DNA of 64,000 bases from Rhodococcus sp. SGAir0479 (GCF_005484805.1 NZ_CP039432.1:2790001-2854000), one strand, 5' to 3'. Shown: positions 51,822-61,740, numbered from the stretch's first letter. Made by a program: numbers and translations. The notes: generated from the sequence alone by a model not told the origin.

Positions 51822-54800
51822 TCAGCGGAAGTCCCGCGACGTGCTCGATATCCGCAGGTCCATGCGCTGGAGACGGTCCGCCACGACCGTGACCGCGCCC
51901 TCCGCGTTCTGCACCCGCCCGCGGACCAGGAGCGCCGGGGCGCTGGTGGCCAGCTTGCGGTACTTCGCCCACAGCCCCACCGAGCACACGATGTTCACCA
52001 TGCCGGTCTCGTCCTCCAGATTGAGGAAGGTCACGCCGGCCGCGGTGGCGGGCCGCTGCCGGTGCGTCACCGCCCCGCCGACCAGCACCCGATCCCCGTC
52101 CGGCACGTCCAGCAGTCGCGACGCCGGGATCACCCCCAACGCGTCGAGCTGGGGACGCAGGAACTGCGTCGGGTAGTTGTCGGGCGAGACGCCGGTGGCC
52201 CACACGTCGGCGGCGGCCAGTTCCAGGTCGCTCATCCCGGGCAGGGTGGGCGCCCGGGTGGACGCGCCGGTACCCGGCAATCTGTCCGGGCGTTCGGCCG
52301 CCGCCGCACCGGCGGCCCACAGCGCCTCGCGCCGGGTGAGCCCGAAACAGCCGAGCGCGCCGGCGGTCGCGAGCGACTCGACCTGCGCGGTGGTCAGCTC
52401 GATCCGGCCGGTCAGGTCGAGGATGGACGTGAACGGTCCGTCCTCGGCGCGGGCCGAGACGATGCGCTCGGCGAGGGCGTCGCCGATGCCGCGCACCTCC
52501 CCCAGCCCCAGCCGCACCTCGGTGCCACGCGCCTCGAGGGTCGCGTGCGCGAGGCTCGCGTTCACGTCGGCCCCGTGCACCTGCACCCCGTGCCGCCGGG
52601 CGTCGGCGACGAGGGACTGCGGCGAGTAGAACCCCATCGGCTGCGCTCGGAGCAGTCCGGCGCAGAAGGCCGCCGGGTGGTGCAGCTTGAACCACGACGA
52701 GTAGAAGACGAGTGATGCGAAGGACTGCGAATGGCTCTCGGGGAAACCGAAATTCGCGAACGCGTGCAGCTTCTCGTAGATGCGGTCGGCCACCACGCCG
52801 GTGATGCCGTGCAACTCCCGCATGCCGTCGTAGAGCCGCCCGCGCAGGCGTTCCATCTTCTCGGGCGACCGTTTGGAGCCCATCGCCCGCCGCAGTTGGT
52901 CGGCCTCGGCGGCGCTGAATCCGGCGGCGTCGACGGCCATCTGCATGAGCTGTTCCTGGAACAGCGGCACCCCCAGCGTGCGCGCCAGCGCCTTCTCCAG
53001 ACAGGGGTGGTCGTAGGTGACGGGTTCGCGCCCGTTGCGGCGGCGAATGTACGGGTGCACCGAACCGCCCTGGATGGGGCCGGGACGGATCAGCGCGACC
53101 TCGACGACGAGGTCGTAGAAGTTGCGGGGCTTCAGGCGCGGCAGCGTCGCCATCTGGGCCCGCGACTCCACCTGGAACACGCCCACCGAGTCGGCCCGCT
53201 GCAACATCTCGTAGACCGCCCGTTCGGACAGGTCGAGCTGCGCCAGGTCCACCTCGATCCCCTTGTGCTCGGCGACCAGATCGATCATGTAGTGCAGTGC
53301 CGAGAGCATGCCGAGCCCCAGCAGGTCGAACTTCACCAGACCCACTGCGGCACAGTCGTCCTTGTCCCACTGCAGGACGCTGCGGTTCTCCATGCGCGCC
53401 CACTCGACGGGACACACGTCGGCGATGGGCCGGTCGCAGATCACCATGCCGCCGGAGTGGATTCCGAGGTGCCGGGGAAACCCCTCGATCTGCGCGGCCA
53501 GCTCCAGCACCGCGGGCGGGATGTCGGTGCCGGTCTCGGCGCCCACCCCGGTCCAACGACTGACCTGCTTGCTCCATGCGTCCTGCTGCCCCTGCGAGAA
53601 CCCCAGCGCCCGGGCCATGTCCCGCACCGACGACTTGCCGCGATAGGTGATCACATTGGCGACCTGCGCGGCGTACTCGCGGCCGTACTTGGTGTAGACG
53701 TGCTGGATGGCCTCCTCGCGTCGATCGGACTCGATGTCGACGTCGATGTCGGGCGGGCCGTCCCGCTCGGGCGAGAGAAACCGTTCGAACAGCAGCTGGT
53801 TGCGGACGGGGTCGACGTTGGTGATGCCGATCGCGTAGCAGACCGCCGAGTTGGCGGCCGATCCTCTTCCCTGACAGAGAATGTCGTTGTCCTTGCAGAA
53901 CGAGACGATGTCGTGGACGACGAGGAAGTAGCCGGGGAAGGTCAGCCGTTCGATGATCTCGAGCTCGTGCTCGATCTGGGCGTAGGCCGCCGGATTCGAC
54001 GACGGGGGGCCGTAGCGTCGGCGCGCGCCCCGCATGGTCAGCTCGCGCAGCCAACTCGCCTCGGTGTGTCCGTCCGGCACCTCGAACGGCGGCAGCGCCG
54101 GCGCGATGAGCCGCAGGTCGAAGGCACACTCGAGGCCCAACTCGGCAGCCCCCGCGACGGCCTCCGGGTAGCGCGCGAACAGGCGCGTCATCTCCGCCCC
54201 GGACCGTAGGTGCGCTCCCCCGGTGGGCGCGAGCCAGCCGGCGGCCTCGTCGAGGCTCTGCCGCGCCCGTACCGCGGCCATCGCCATCGCGAGCCGCCGC
54301 CGGGACGGTCCGGCGAAGTGTGCCGCGGTGGAGGCGACGACCGGAAGCTTCAGGCGGGACGCGAGTTCCGCGAGTCGGGCGTTGATCTCGTCGTCCTCGG
54401 GCAGCCCGCGGTGCGTGAGCTCGACGGCGACCCGCTCGCCGCCGAACCGGTCGACGAGGTCGCGCAACGCCGCCTCCGCGGCCTCGATCCCGCCCGTCGC
54501 GAGCGCGCGGCGCACGTGCCCCTTGCGGCAGCCCGTGAGGATCTGCCAGTGCCCGCCCGCCGCGTCGGTGAGCGCGTCGTAGTCGTATCGGGGCTTGCCC
54601 TTCTCCCCGCCCGCAAGGTGGGCGGCCGCGATCTGTCGGGACAGCCGCCGGTAACCCTCCTGCCCCCGGGCGAGTACGAGGAGGTGCGCGCCGTCGGGGT
54701 CGGGTGTGCCGGTGCGCGGGGCGCCGCCGAGCGACAATTCGGCCCCGAACACCGTTCGCATGCCCAGTTCCTTCGCCGCCTCGGCGAACCGGACCACGCC

Positions 54801-55103
54801 GTACATCCCGTCGTGGTCGGTCAGAGCGACGGCGTCGAGCCCCAGACGCACCGCCTCCTCCACCAGTTCCTCGGGCGAGCTGGCGCCGTCGAGGAAGCTG
54901 AAGGACGAGTGGGTGTGCAGTTCCGCGTAGGGCACGGTGACGCCGACCGGGCGCGCGGCGCCCTCCGCGAGGTACGCGCCACGCTTGCGGGACCAAGCCG
55001 GGCTGTCGCCGCCGTCGCCCGGGAACTGGCCGTCGCGTCCCGGGCGCCCGGACAGCACCCGCTCCATCTCCGCCCACGTCGGCGGACCGTTGCCCCAACC
55101 CAT
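51822..55103 (-). CDS. dnaE2: Error-prone DNA polymerase III alpha-type subunit DnaE2 (ImuC)
   Basis: The translesion polymerase of damage-induced mutagenesis, working with ImuA'/ImuB and the beta clamp. 1,093 residues; M. tuberculosis DnaE2 (Rv3370c) has about 1,090. N-terminus MGWGNGPPTWAEMERVL is diagnostic. PHP domain: AELHTHSSFSFLDGASSPEE (about residues 60-79). Polymerase core has GRGSAANSAVCYAIGIT (about 405-421), PDIDVDIESDRREE (about 446-459) with the catalytic Asp residues, then the tandem helix-hairpin-helix, and a C-terminal OB domain with TFLNLEDETGMVNIV (about 1014-1028). ATG 55103 with GGAAGG upstream. A perfect SOS box precedes it. imuA' and imuB are not in the window. Confidence 0.95.
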   Translation of the reverse strand: MGWGNGPPTWAEMERVLSGRPGRDGQFPGDGGDSPAWSRKRGAYLAEGAARPVGVTVPYAELHTHSSFSFLDGASSPEELVEEAVRLGLDAVALTDHDGMYGVVRFAEAAKELGMRTVFGAELSLGGAPRTGTPDPDGAHLLVLARGQEGYRRLSRQIAAAHLAGGEKGKPRYDYDALTDAAGGHWQILTGCRKGHVRRALATGGIEAAEAALRDLVDRFGGERVAVELTHRGLPEDDEINARLAELASRLKLPVVASTAAHFAGPSRRRLAMAMAAVRARQSLDEAAGWLAPTGGAHLRSGAEMTRLFARYPEAVAGAAELGLECAFDLRLIAPALPPFEVPDGHTEASWLRELTMRGARRRYGPPSSNPAAYAQIEHELEIIERLTFPGYFLVVHDIVSFCKDNDILCQGRGSAANSAVCYAIGITNVDPVRNQLLFERFLSPERDGPPDIDVDIESDRREEAIQHVYTKYGREYAAQVANVITYRGKSSVRDMARALGFSQGQQDAWSKQVSRWTGVGAETGTDIPPAVLELAAQIEGFPRHLGIHSGGMVICDRPIADVCPVEWARMENRSVLQWDKDDCAAVGLVKFDLLGLGMLSALHYMIDLVAEHKGIEVDLAQLDLSERAVYEMLQRADSVGVFQVESRAQMATLPRLKPRNFYDLVVEVALIRPGPIQGGSVHPYIRRRNGREPVTYDHPCLEKALARTLGVPLFQEQLMQMAVDAAGFSAAEADQLRRAMGSKRSPEKMERLRGRLYDGMRELHGITGVVADRIYEKLHAFANFGFPESHSQSFASLVFYSSWFKLHHPAAFCAGLLRAQPMGFYSPQSLVADARRHGVQVHGADVNASLAHATLEARGTEVRLGLGEVRGIGDALAERIVSARAEDGPFTSILDLTGRIELTTAQVESLATAGALGCFGLTRREALWAAGAAAAERPDRLPGTGASTRAPTLPGMSDLELAAADVWATGVSPDNYPTQFLRPQLDALGVIPASRLLDVPDGDRVLVGGAVTHRQRPATAAGVTFLNLEDETGMVNIVCSVGLWAKYRKLATSAPALLVRGRVQNAEGAVTVVADRLQRMDLRISSTSRDFR

Positions 55104-55172
55104 CCAGCAGTCACCTTCCCGCAGGACAGACGCCCGCGCGTACAGGAAGACGCGGAGGGGAAGACGCATCTT

Positions 55173-55188
55173 TCGAACTCGTGTTCGA
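55173..55188. promoter_or_regulatory. SOS box (LexA operator) of dnaE2
   Basis: TCGAAC-TCGT-GTTCGA matches the mycobacterial/Gram-positive LexA consensus TCGAAC-N4-GTTCGA exactly. It lies 70 bp upstream of the dnaE2 ATG, in the 145-bp gap after the SGNH gene. DNA damage should induce dnaE2 through RecA/LexA. Confidence 0.93.
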
Positions 55189-55248
55189 GTGTGCCACGCG
55201 TGTGCGGCAGGGTCAACGCGCGCATCTCCCGGCCGAGCAGTGGCGGCT

Positions 55249-55887
55249 CTACGACTCCGGAGTGCGAGGGGCAGCCGCTTCGCGTTCGGGCGATGCGGGG
55301 TGGGCCGTCCACTTCTCCCACGTGGGGCGGACCAGTTCCGCGAGCGCCCGGTAACCACCGCTGTCCGGGTGGGCTCCGTCCCCGTCCCGCACCTGCTGCA
55401 TCCAGACCGGGTCGGCGACCAGGGCGTCCACGACCGGGACGTACGCGACTCCGGCAGACCGGCAGACCGCGGCGAACCGGCGGTCGAGCGCGGCCGTGCG
55501 GGCGTTCTGGTCCACGTCGTCGATCGGCGGCGGTCCCACGACCAGTGCCCGCCAACCGCTCGCCGCGCACTCCGCGAGGATCGCGGCGAGGTTCTCCACG
55601 GACACCTCCGGGTCGACACGCGGCCCGTCACCCTCGACGGTCGTGTCGTTGACGCCGAACGAGAACACCACGCGCCGGTCGACATCCGCGGGCAGGCGCT
55701 GCGCGCACTCGTTCCGCCATCGGCCCCGGATGTCGCTCGACGTCTGTCGTCGCACCCCGAGGTTGTACGCCGTCAGCGCCGTCTCCGAGACACCCGCCGC
55801 GAGTCGGCCCGTCCAGCCGAGGAACTCGGAATCGCCTACTCCCGCAACGAAGGAGTCACCGACGAAGCACACTCGAACGTCATCCAT
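55249..55887 (-). CDS. SGNH/GDSL-family hydrolase
   Basis: A 212-residue esterase-like protein. The four SGNH blocks are visible: nucleophile Ser in CFVGDSFVAGVG (about residues 7-18), Gly in TAYNLGVRRQTSSD (about 38-51), Asn in VFSFGVNDT (about 71-79), and the Asp-His pair in DGAHPDSGGYRAL (about 176-188). No signal peptide, so probably cytoplasmic. Relatives include lysophospholipases and TesA-like thioesterases; substrate unknown. ATG 55887, chosen for the family N-terminus MDDVRVCFVGDS; the frame is open to 55938. Confidence 0.86.
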   Translation of the reverse strand: MDDVRVCFVGDSFVAGVGDSEFLGWTGRLAAGVSETALTAYNLGVRRQTSSDIRGRWRNECAQRLPADVDRRVVFSFGVNDTTVEGDGPRVDPEVSVENLAAILAECAASGWRALVVGPPPIDDVDQNARTAALDRRFAAVCRSAGVAYVPVVDALVADPVWMQQVRDGDGAHPDSGGYRALAELVRPTWEKWTAHPASPEREAAAPRTPES

Positions 55888-55980
55888 GCCCACGATCGTC
55901 TCAGTGGACGCCGCAGGGGATCGACGGGCGGTGCCCATGGACCGAGATGACGGGCCGGGCAGGTCGCTAGAGTCGCGGAA

Positions 55981-58101
55981 ATGACACGCTGGTCCTCGAT
56001 CGTCGTTGCACGCAAATGGTGGGTTCTGGCGGTCGTCCTGATCGCCGCCGTGGTGGCCGGAGTCTGGGGCACCGGGGTGTTCTCCAAACTCAGCCAGGGC
56101 GGCTACACCGATCCGGGCAGCGAGTCGGCCGAGGTGTCGCGGATCGTCGACGACAACTTCGGCCGGCAGGACCCCGACATCGTCGCGCTCTACACGGTGC
56201 CCACGGGGCAGACCCTCGCCGAATTGGAGCCGGTCGTCACCGAGACACTCGACCGGTTCGCGTCCGACGTGCCGACCCAGTCGGTGACGTCGTACTGGAC
56301 CGCCGTCCCGCCGGCGAAACAGTTGCTGCTCTCGAACGACGGGACGAAAGTGGCCGCGTCGATCGTGCTCTCACCCGACGCGGACGTGACCGTCGCCAAC
56401 TTCGGCGATCTCCTGCCGAAGCTCGAGATCGACGGCGTGGAAACCGAGTTCGCGGGCGGGGCCGTGGTGGGCGTCTCCCTCAGCAATCGGCTGCAGGCCG
56501 ATCTGGTGCGCGCCGAGGCCATCGCGATCCCGATCACGCTGGTGCTGTTGGTGTTCGTCTTCGGCGGACTGGCCGCGGCCGCGGTCCCGGTGTTCGTCGG
56601 CCTGCTCTCGGTCCTCAGTTCACTGGGCATCCTGCGTCTGCTCACCGACGTCACCGAGGTCAGTTCCTTCGCGCTCAACGTCGCATCGCTCATCGGCCTG
56701 GGGTTGGCGATCGACTACGGCCTGTTCATCGTGAGCCGCTTCCGGGAGGAGCTGGCGGCGGGATCCGCGCCCGCCGACGCGGCCCGCCGCACGGTGCTCA
56801 CCGCGGGACGCACCGTCATGTTCTCGGGCCTGCTGTTGGTGTGCGCGTTCGCCGGCATGCTGGTGTTCCCGCAGGCGGTGATCCGCTCGCTCGGGTTCGG
56901 TGCCATCGCGGCCGTGACGGGTGCGGCGGTGCTGTCGCTGACCGCCCTGCCGGCATTGCTGGCGATCCTCGGACGCCGCATCGACGCGCTGTCGTGGCGC
57001 AAGGGCGCGGCGCAGCGCGGCGAGGAACGGGCCCGGCGCTTCTGGGGCGCAGTCGTCACCAAGGTGATGGCGCGACCGGCGGTCGTCGCGGTCGGCATCA
57101 CCGCCGGACTGCTCGTGCTCGCCGCGCCGTTGACGAAGGCGACGCTCGGGGAGATCACCTACACCGCGCTGCCCGGTGACGATCCGGCCCGCATCGCCAC
57201 CGAGACACTCGCGACCGAGTTCCCGTCGACCGGCGAGGGCGCGACGCTGGTGCTGCGCGGCCCGGACGGGGCGCCCGCCTCGCCGGGCGACCTGTCGAAG
57301 GTCGTCGCGGCGGCCGGGCAGGTGGACGGCATCTCCCAGGCTGTGGTCCTCGCGACGAAGAACGACGTCACCGCGATCCAGGCGCTCTACGCGGAGGGTG
57401 TCGACGGCGCAGCGGCCGGTGACGCCGTGCAGGGCCTGCGGGCGATCGACGCCCCGTCCGGCACGGGGCTGCTCGTCGGCGGTGGTCAGGCGTCCGTCGA
57501 CGACGGCAATGCCGCGATCGTGCGCTGGTTGCCCGCGATGATCGCGATCATGGTGGTCTCGACGTTGGTGCTGATGTTCCTGGCGTTCGGGTCGGTGGTG
57601 CTGCCGGTCAAGGCCGTCGCGATGGCGGGACTGAGCCTCGCCGCGACGTTCGGTGTCCTCACCTGGATGTTCCAGGAGGGGCACGGTGCCGAACTCCTCG
57701 GCGTCACCCCGGCACCGCTCGAGGCCACGTTCGTGGTGCTCATCCTCGCGGTGGTGTTCGGACTGTCCACCGACTACGAGGTGTTCCTGATGTCACGCAT
57801 GGTGGAGGCCCGGGCCGCCGGCGCCACCACGGAAGAGGCCGTCCGGGTGGGCGCCGAGCGCACCGGCCGCGTGGTCACGGCGGCGGCGATGCTGCTCATC
57901 GTCGTCACCGGCGCCTTCACCGTGTCGGGGCTGTCGATCATGCGGTTCCTCGGCGTCGGCATGATTCTCGCGTTGATCATCGACGCGACGGTGGTGCGCA
58001 TGCTGCTGGTGCCGTCGCTGGTGAAACTCATGGGCGAGGCCAACTGGTGGGCCCCGGCCTGGATGCGGCGGGTGCACGAGCGCGTCGGCCTCGGGCACTG
58101 A
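55981..58101 (+). CDS. MMPL-family RND transporter
   Basis: A 706-residue MMPL exporter, twelve spans in two repeats. First span about 11-31; outer domain with GGYTDPGSESAEVSRIV (about 40-56), the usual porter-domain start; then LALDYGLF-like GLGLAIDYGLFIVSRFREEL (about 239-258) with the functional Asp-Tyr pair. Second half: FGLSTDYEVFLMSRMVEA (about 592-609). C-terminus EANWWAPAWMRRV. Related to mycobacterial MmpL and corynebacterial CmpL-type lipid or drug exporters. It lies 51 bp before a fatty acyl-CoA reductase gene in the same direction, which hints at lipid export. ATG 55981. Confidence 0.88.
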   Translation: MTRWSSIVVARKWWVLAVVLIAAVVAGVWGTGVFSKLSQGGYTDPGSESAEVSRIVDDNFGRQDPDIVALYTVPTGQTLAELEPVVTETLDRFASDVPTQSVTSYWTAVPPAKQLLLSNDGTKVAASIVLSPDADVTVANFGDLLPKLEIDGVETEFAGGAVVGVSLSNRLQADLVRAEAIAIPITLVLLVFVFGGLAAAAVPVFVGLLSVLSSLGILRLLTDVTEVSSFALNVASLIGLGLAIDYGLFIVSRFREELAAGSAPADAARRTVLTAGRTVMFSGLLLVCAFAGMLVFPQAVIRSLGFGAIAAVTGAAVLSLTALPALLAILGRRIDALSWRKGAAQRGEERARRFWGAVVTKVMARPAVVAVGITAGLLVLAAPLTKATLGEITYTALPGDDPARIATETLATEFPSTGEGATLVLRGPDGAPASPGDLSKVVAAAGQVDGISQAVVLATKNDVTAIQALYAEGVDGAAAGDAVQGLRAIDAPSGTGLLVGGGQASVDDGNAAIVRWLPAMIAIMVVSTLVLMFLAFGSVVLPVKAVAMAGLSLAATFGVLTWMFQEGHGAELLGVTPAPLEATFVVLILAVVFGLSTDYEVFLMSRMVEARAAGATTEEAVRVGAERTGRVVTAAAMLLIVVTGAFTVSGLSIMRFLGVGMILALIIDATVVRMLLVPSLVKLMGEANWWAPAWMRRVHERVGLGH

Positions 58102-58126
58102 GGTTCCCGTACCCCTGGTGGCACTC

Positions 58127-58142
58127 CTTACTTCAGAGTAAG
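58127..58142. promoter_or_regulatory. Candidate TetR-type operator before the acyl-CoA reductase gene
   Basis: CTTACT-TCAG-AGTAAG, a 16-bp palindrome with 6-bp arms, ends 10 bp before the ATG at 58153 and overlaps the space for the ribosome-binding site. TTACT...AGTAA is a common core of TetR operators that control actinobacterial lipid genes. No cognate regulator is adjacent. Confidence 0.5.
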
Positions 58143-58152
58143 TTCCGGAGGT

Positions 58153-60147
58153 ATGGCCACGTACATCGTCACGGGCGGCACAGGATTCCTCGGCAGACAC
58201 ACGATCGAACGGTTACTCGAGCGGGACCCGTCGGCGCAGGTGCACGTCCTGGTTCGGCCCGCATCGCTGTCGAAGTTCGAGCGTCTGGCCGATCGCTGGC
58301 CGGACCGCGACCGGGTCCACGCCCTCGTCGGCGACCTCACCGAACCGGACCTGGGACTCGAGACCGCGCCCCCGGCCGCCGACCACGTGCTGCATCTCGG
58401 CGCGGTCTACGACCTCACCGCGGGTGACGAGCAGGCGTCGACCAACGTCGACGGCACGCGCGCGGTGATCGGCCTCACCGACCGCCTGGGCGCGACGCTG
58501 CACCATGTCTCGTCGATCGCGGTGGCGGGCGATCATCGCGGCCGGTTCACCGAGGACGACTTCGACCTGGGCCAAGGGTTCCCGACGCCGTATCACCGCA
58601 CCAAGTTCGAGGCCGAACGACTGGTGCGCCGGTCCGGCGGGCAGTGGCGCGTCTACCGGCCGGCGGCGGTCGTGGGCAGTTCGGTGACCGGCGAGATGGA
58701 CAAGGTGGACGGCCCCTACTACTTCTTTCCCGCGCTGGCCGCGCTCGCGACGTTGCCGTCCGCACTGCCGATCGCCGTCCCGAAACTCGGCTACACCAAC
58801 GTGGTGCCCGTGGATTTCGTCGCCGCCGCGATCGTGGAACTGATGCTGCGGCCGGGCCTCGACGGTCGGACGTTCCACCTCGTCTCGCCCGCCGCCCAGC
58901 CGGTCCGCGAGATCTTCGCGGCGCTCGCCGAGGCCGCGCACGCTCCCACCCCGGTCGCTGATCTGCCGCGAGCGGTGGCCGCACCGCTGCTGTCTCCACC
59001 GGCCCGCCTGCGGGGGGTGCGAGACGTCGCCCTCCGCCGGATGGGGATCCCGCCGGTGCTGCTCGACCACCTCACGCTGCCGACCCGGTTCACCGCGGAC
59101 CGAACACGGGAAGCACTGCAGGACAGCGGTATTGCCGTACCGTCGTTCCGGTCCTACGCGGACAAGCTGTGGGCGTACTGGCGGGATAACCTCGACCCGG
59201 ACCGTGCCCGTCGCGACGACCCCGCGGGACCGCTCGTGCGTCGGCACGTCGTCATCACCGGCGCGTCGTCGGGGATCGGCCGGGCGGCCGCGATCGCCAC
59301 CGCAGCCAAGGGCGCGACGGTGCTGCTCCTCGCCCGCCGCGCCGACGAACTCGATGCGGTGGTGTCCCTGATCCGCGGGGCCGGCGGGTCGGCGTACGCC
59401 TATCAGTGCGATGTCACCGACGGCGAGGCCGTCGACCGCACCGTGAAGTCGATCCTCACCGAACACGGCCACGTGGACATGCTCGTCAACAATGCGGGCC
59501 GCTCCATCCGACGCGGGCTGTACCGCTCGACCGACCGGCTGCACGACTTCGAGCGCACCATGGCGGTGAACTACTTCGGCGCCGTGCGGATGGTGCTGGC
59601 GCTGCTGCCGCACATGCGCGAACGCCGATTCGGTCACATCGTCGACATCAGCACCGCGGGTGTGCAGGCCCGCACCCCCCGCTTCGCGGCCTACGTCGCG
59701 AGCAAGTCCGCACTCGACGCCTTCGCGGACGTCGCCGCGGCCGAGACACTGTCGGACGGCATCACGTTCACCACCATCCACATGCCGCTCGTCCGGACCC
59801 CGATGATCGCGCCCACCGGCCAGTACAACGCGGGCCCCGCCGCCAGCCCCGAGAAAGCGGCCGCGATGGTGGTGCGGGCCCTCATCGAAAAGCCCAAACG
59901 GATCGACGTCCCCGTGGGGACTCTCGCCGAATTCGGCGGTATCTTCGCGCCGCGGCTCAAGGACCGGGCACTGTCGCAGATGTATCACGCCTTTCCCGAT
60001 TCCCCGGCGGCGCGCGGTGAGGCCGACCCGGTGGACGAACCCGCGCCTCAGCCGTCCTCCCCCGCCCCGAAGCCGACCGGTCCGATCGCTTCCGCGGCCC
60101 GTCTCGGCCGTCGTCTGACCCGGCTCGTCCCCGGCGCGCACTGGTGA
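58153..60147 (+). CDS. Two-domain fatty acyl-CoA reductase (AcrA1/FcoR-like)
   Basis: A 664-residue fusion of two Rossmann modules. The N-terminal half is an extended SDR of the FAR type: VTGGTGFLGRHTIERLL (residues 6-22), HLGAVYDLTA (about 81-90), and YxxxK in YHRTKFEAE (about 148-156). The C-terminal half (about 370-610) is a classical SDR: VITGASSGIGRAAA (about 370-383), NNAGRSIRR (about 449-457), catalytic Ser in DISTAG and YVASK (about 515-519). This matches M. tuberculosis Rv3391 (AcrA1), which reduces long-chain acyl-CoA via aldehyde toward fatty alcohol for wax esters. GGAGG lies 5 nt before the ATG. The C-terminus is Pro-rich. Confidence 0.88.
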   Translation: MATYIVTGGTGFLGRHTIERLLERDPSAQVHVLVRPASLSKFERLADRWPDRDRVHALVGDLTEPDLGLETAPPAADHVLHLGAVYDLTAGDEQASTNVDGTRAVIGLTDRLGATLHHVSSIAVAGDHRGRFTEDDFDLGQGFPTPYHRTKFEAERLVRRSGGQWRVYRPAAVVGSSVTGEMDKVDGPYYFFPALAALATLPSALPIAVPKLGYTNVVPVDFVAAAIVELMLRPGLDGRTFHLVSPAAQPVREIFAALAEAAHAPTPVADLPRAVAAPLLSPPARLRGVRDVALRRMGIPPVLLDHLTLPTRFTADRTREALQDSGIAVPSFRSYADKLWAYWRDNLDPDRARRDDPAGPLVRRHVVITGASSGIGRAAAIATAAKGATVLLLARRADELDAVVSLIRGAGGSAYAYQCDVTDGEAVDRTVKSILTEHGHVDMLVNNAGRSIRRGLYRSTDRLHDFERTMAVNYFGAVRMVLALLPHMRERRFGHIVDISTAGVQARTPRFAAYVASKSALDAFADVAAAETLSDGITFTTIHMPLVRTPMIAPTGQYNAGPAASPEKAAAMVVRALIEKPKRIDVPVGTLAEFGGIFAPRLKDRALSQMYHAFPDSPAARGEADPVDEPAPQPSSPAPKPTGPIASAARLGRRLTRLVPGAHW

Positions 60148-60288
60148 CGCGTTTGCACTGGTGAAGCGCCCTGTTTCGGACGCTGGATCACACAGAATCT
60201 CCATTCGCGGAGGGTCCGCGAATTGGCCAAACCGTCTTTCGCTGTGCTAAGCAAGATAGGAGGGACCAACGAAAATAGGGAGAAAACT

Positions 60289-61740
60289 TTGACGCCAAGG
60301 ATCGCGATTTTGGGAGCCGGTCCGAGTGGCCTCGCACAGCTGAGGGCATTCGAGTCGGCGCGTAAATCAGGTCTTGGGTCGATGCCCGAAATTGTTTGTT
60401 ACGAAAAGCAGAGCGATCTGGGCGGCATGTGGAACTACACGTGGCGCACGGGTCTCGATCAACACGGCGAACCGGTACACGGAAGCATGTACCGCTTCCT
60501 CTGGTCGAACGGGCCGAAGGAATGCCTCGAGTTCGCCGACTATTCTTTCGAAGAACATTTCGGCCGACCGATTCCGTCGTACCCACCGCGTGCCGTGCTG
60601 CACGACTACATCATGGGACGAGTGGACCAGGACGACGTCCGCAAGTACATCCGCTTCGACACCGCCGTCCGGTGGGTCGAATACGTCCCCACCGAGGACG
60701 GCACCCCGGGCCGCTTCGCGGTGACCGTGGCGGACCACCGCAGGGGTGTGCTCGAAACCGAGTTGTTCGACCACGTGGTGGTCGCGACCGGACATTTCTC
60801 GACCCCCAACGTGCCGCATTTCGACGGTATCGAGGACTTTCCGGGCCGTGTCCTGCACGCGCACGACTTCCGCGATGCGCGGGAATTCACAGGTAAGCGC
60901 CTCCTGCTCGTCGGCAGCAGCTATTCCGCCGAGGACATCGGCACGCAGTGCTTCAAGTACGGCGCCGCCGAGATCACCTTCAGCTACCGCTCGAACCCGA
61001 TGGGTCACGACTGGCCCGCGGGCTTCTCGGAGGTGCCGTTGCTCACCGAGATCGACGGCAACACCGTCCGGTTCCAGGACGGCAGCGAGCGCGAGGTCGA
61101 TGCCATCGTCCTGTGCACCGGCTACCGGCACCACTTCCCGTTCCTGCCCGACGAGTTGACGTTGCGGACGAACAACCGGCTCTACCCGCGGGGCATGTAC
61201 AAGGGTGTCGTCTCCCAGGCGAATTCGCAGCTGCTGTTCCTGGGAATGCAGGACCAGTACTTCACATTCAACATGTTCGACGCTCAGGCCTGGTACGCCC
61301 GCGACGTGATTCTCGGACGCATCGAATTGCCCGACCACGAAACGCGCGAACGGGACATCGAGTCGTGGCGCGCACGGGAGGAAAAACTGCGTACCGCCGT
61401 CGAGGAGATCGATTTCCAGGCGGCCTACATTCGGGACCTGGTGGATCGCACCGACTATCCCGAATTCCACGTCGAGAAACAGGGCGAGCTGTTCAAGAAG
61501 TGGAAGAAGGACAAGAAGAACGACATCATGGGTTACCGGAACTGCAGTTACGTTTCGACGCTCACCGGGACGGTCGCTCCCCCGCTGCACGACGAGTGGA
61601 TGAACATCCTCGACGATTCGGCGGAATCGTTCCTCGACAACAATTTCGGAATCGAGGAACGGACGGGCGCGCCCCGGAAGGTGACGCCCATCGGCTCGCC
61701 GCACACGCGTCCCGCGGCGCGCGTGGAGCGCTCGAGCTGA
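60289..61740 (+). CDS. Flavin-containing monooxygenase, trimethylamine monooxygenase (Tmm)-like
   Basis: A 483-residue group B flavin monooxygenase. From TTG 60289 (GGGAG 6 nt upstream) the N-terminus is [20 protein letters not shown] with the FAD fold. [20 protein letters not shown] (about 47-66), [20 protein letters not shown], the FMO signature [11 protein letters not shown] (about 185-195), the NADPH fold [13 protein letters not shown] (about 206-218), [13 protein letters not shown] and [15 protein letters not shown] follow. These segments are those of bacterial Tmm, which oxidises trimethylamine to its N-oxide. No Tdm or TMAO-uptake genes are nearby, so another tertiary amine or sulfide could be the substrate. 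The 140-bp region before it is AT-richer than its surroundings. Confidence 0.83.
   Translation: MTPRIAILGAGPSGLAQLRAFESARKSGLGSMPEIVCYEKQSDLGGMWNYTWRTGLDQHGEPVHGSMYRFLWSNGPKECLEFADYSFEEHFGRPIPSYPPRAVLHDYIMGRVDQDDVRKYIRFDTAVRWVEYVPTEDGTPGRFAVTVADHRRGVLETELFDHVVVATGHFSTPNVPHFDGIEDFPGRVLHAHDFRDAREFTGKRLLLVGSSYSAEDIGTQCFKYGAAEITFSYRSNPMGHDWPAGFSEVPLLTEIDGNTVRFQDGSEREVDAIVLCTGYRHHFPFLPDELTLRTNNRLYPRGMYKGVVSQANSQLLFLGMQDQYFTFNMFDAQAWYARDVILGRIELPDHETRERDIESWRAREEKLRTAVEEIDFQAAYIRDLVDRTDYPEFHVEKQGELFKKWKKDKKNDIMGYRNCSYVSTLTGTVAPPLHDEWMNILDDSAESFLDNNFGIEERTGAPRKVTPIGSPHTRPAARVERSS

Noticed and set aside
60223-60288. Longer N-terminus of the monooxygenase from TTG 60223
   Set aside because: The added residues lack similarity to Tmm, and the TTG at 60289 has the better spaced GGGAG.
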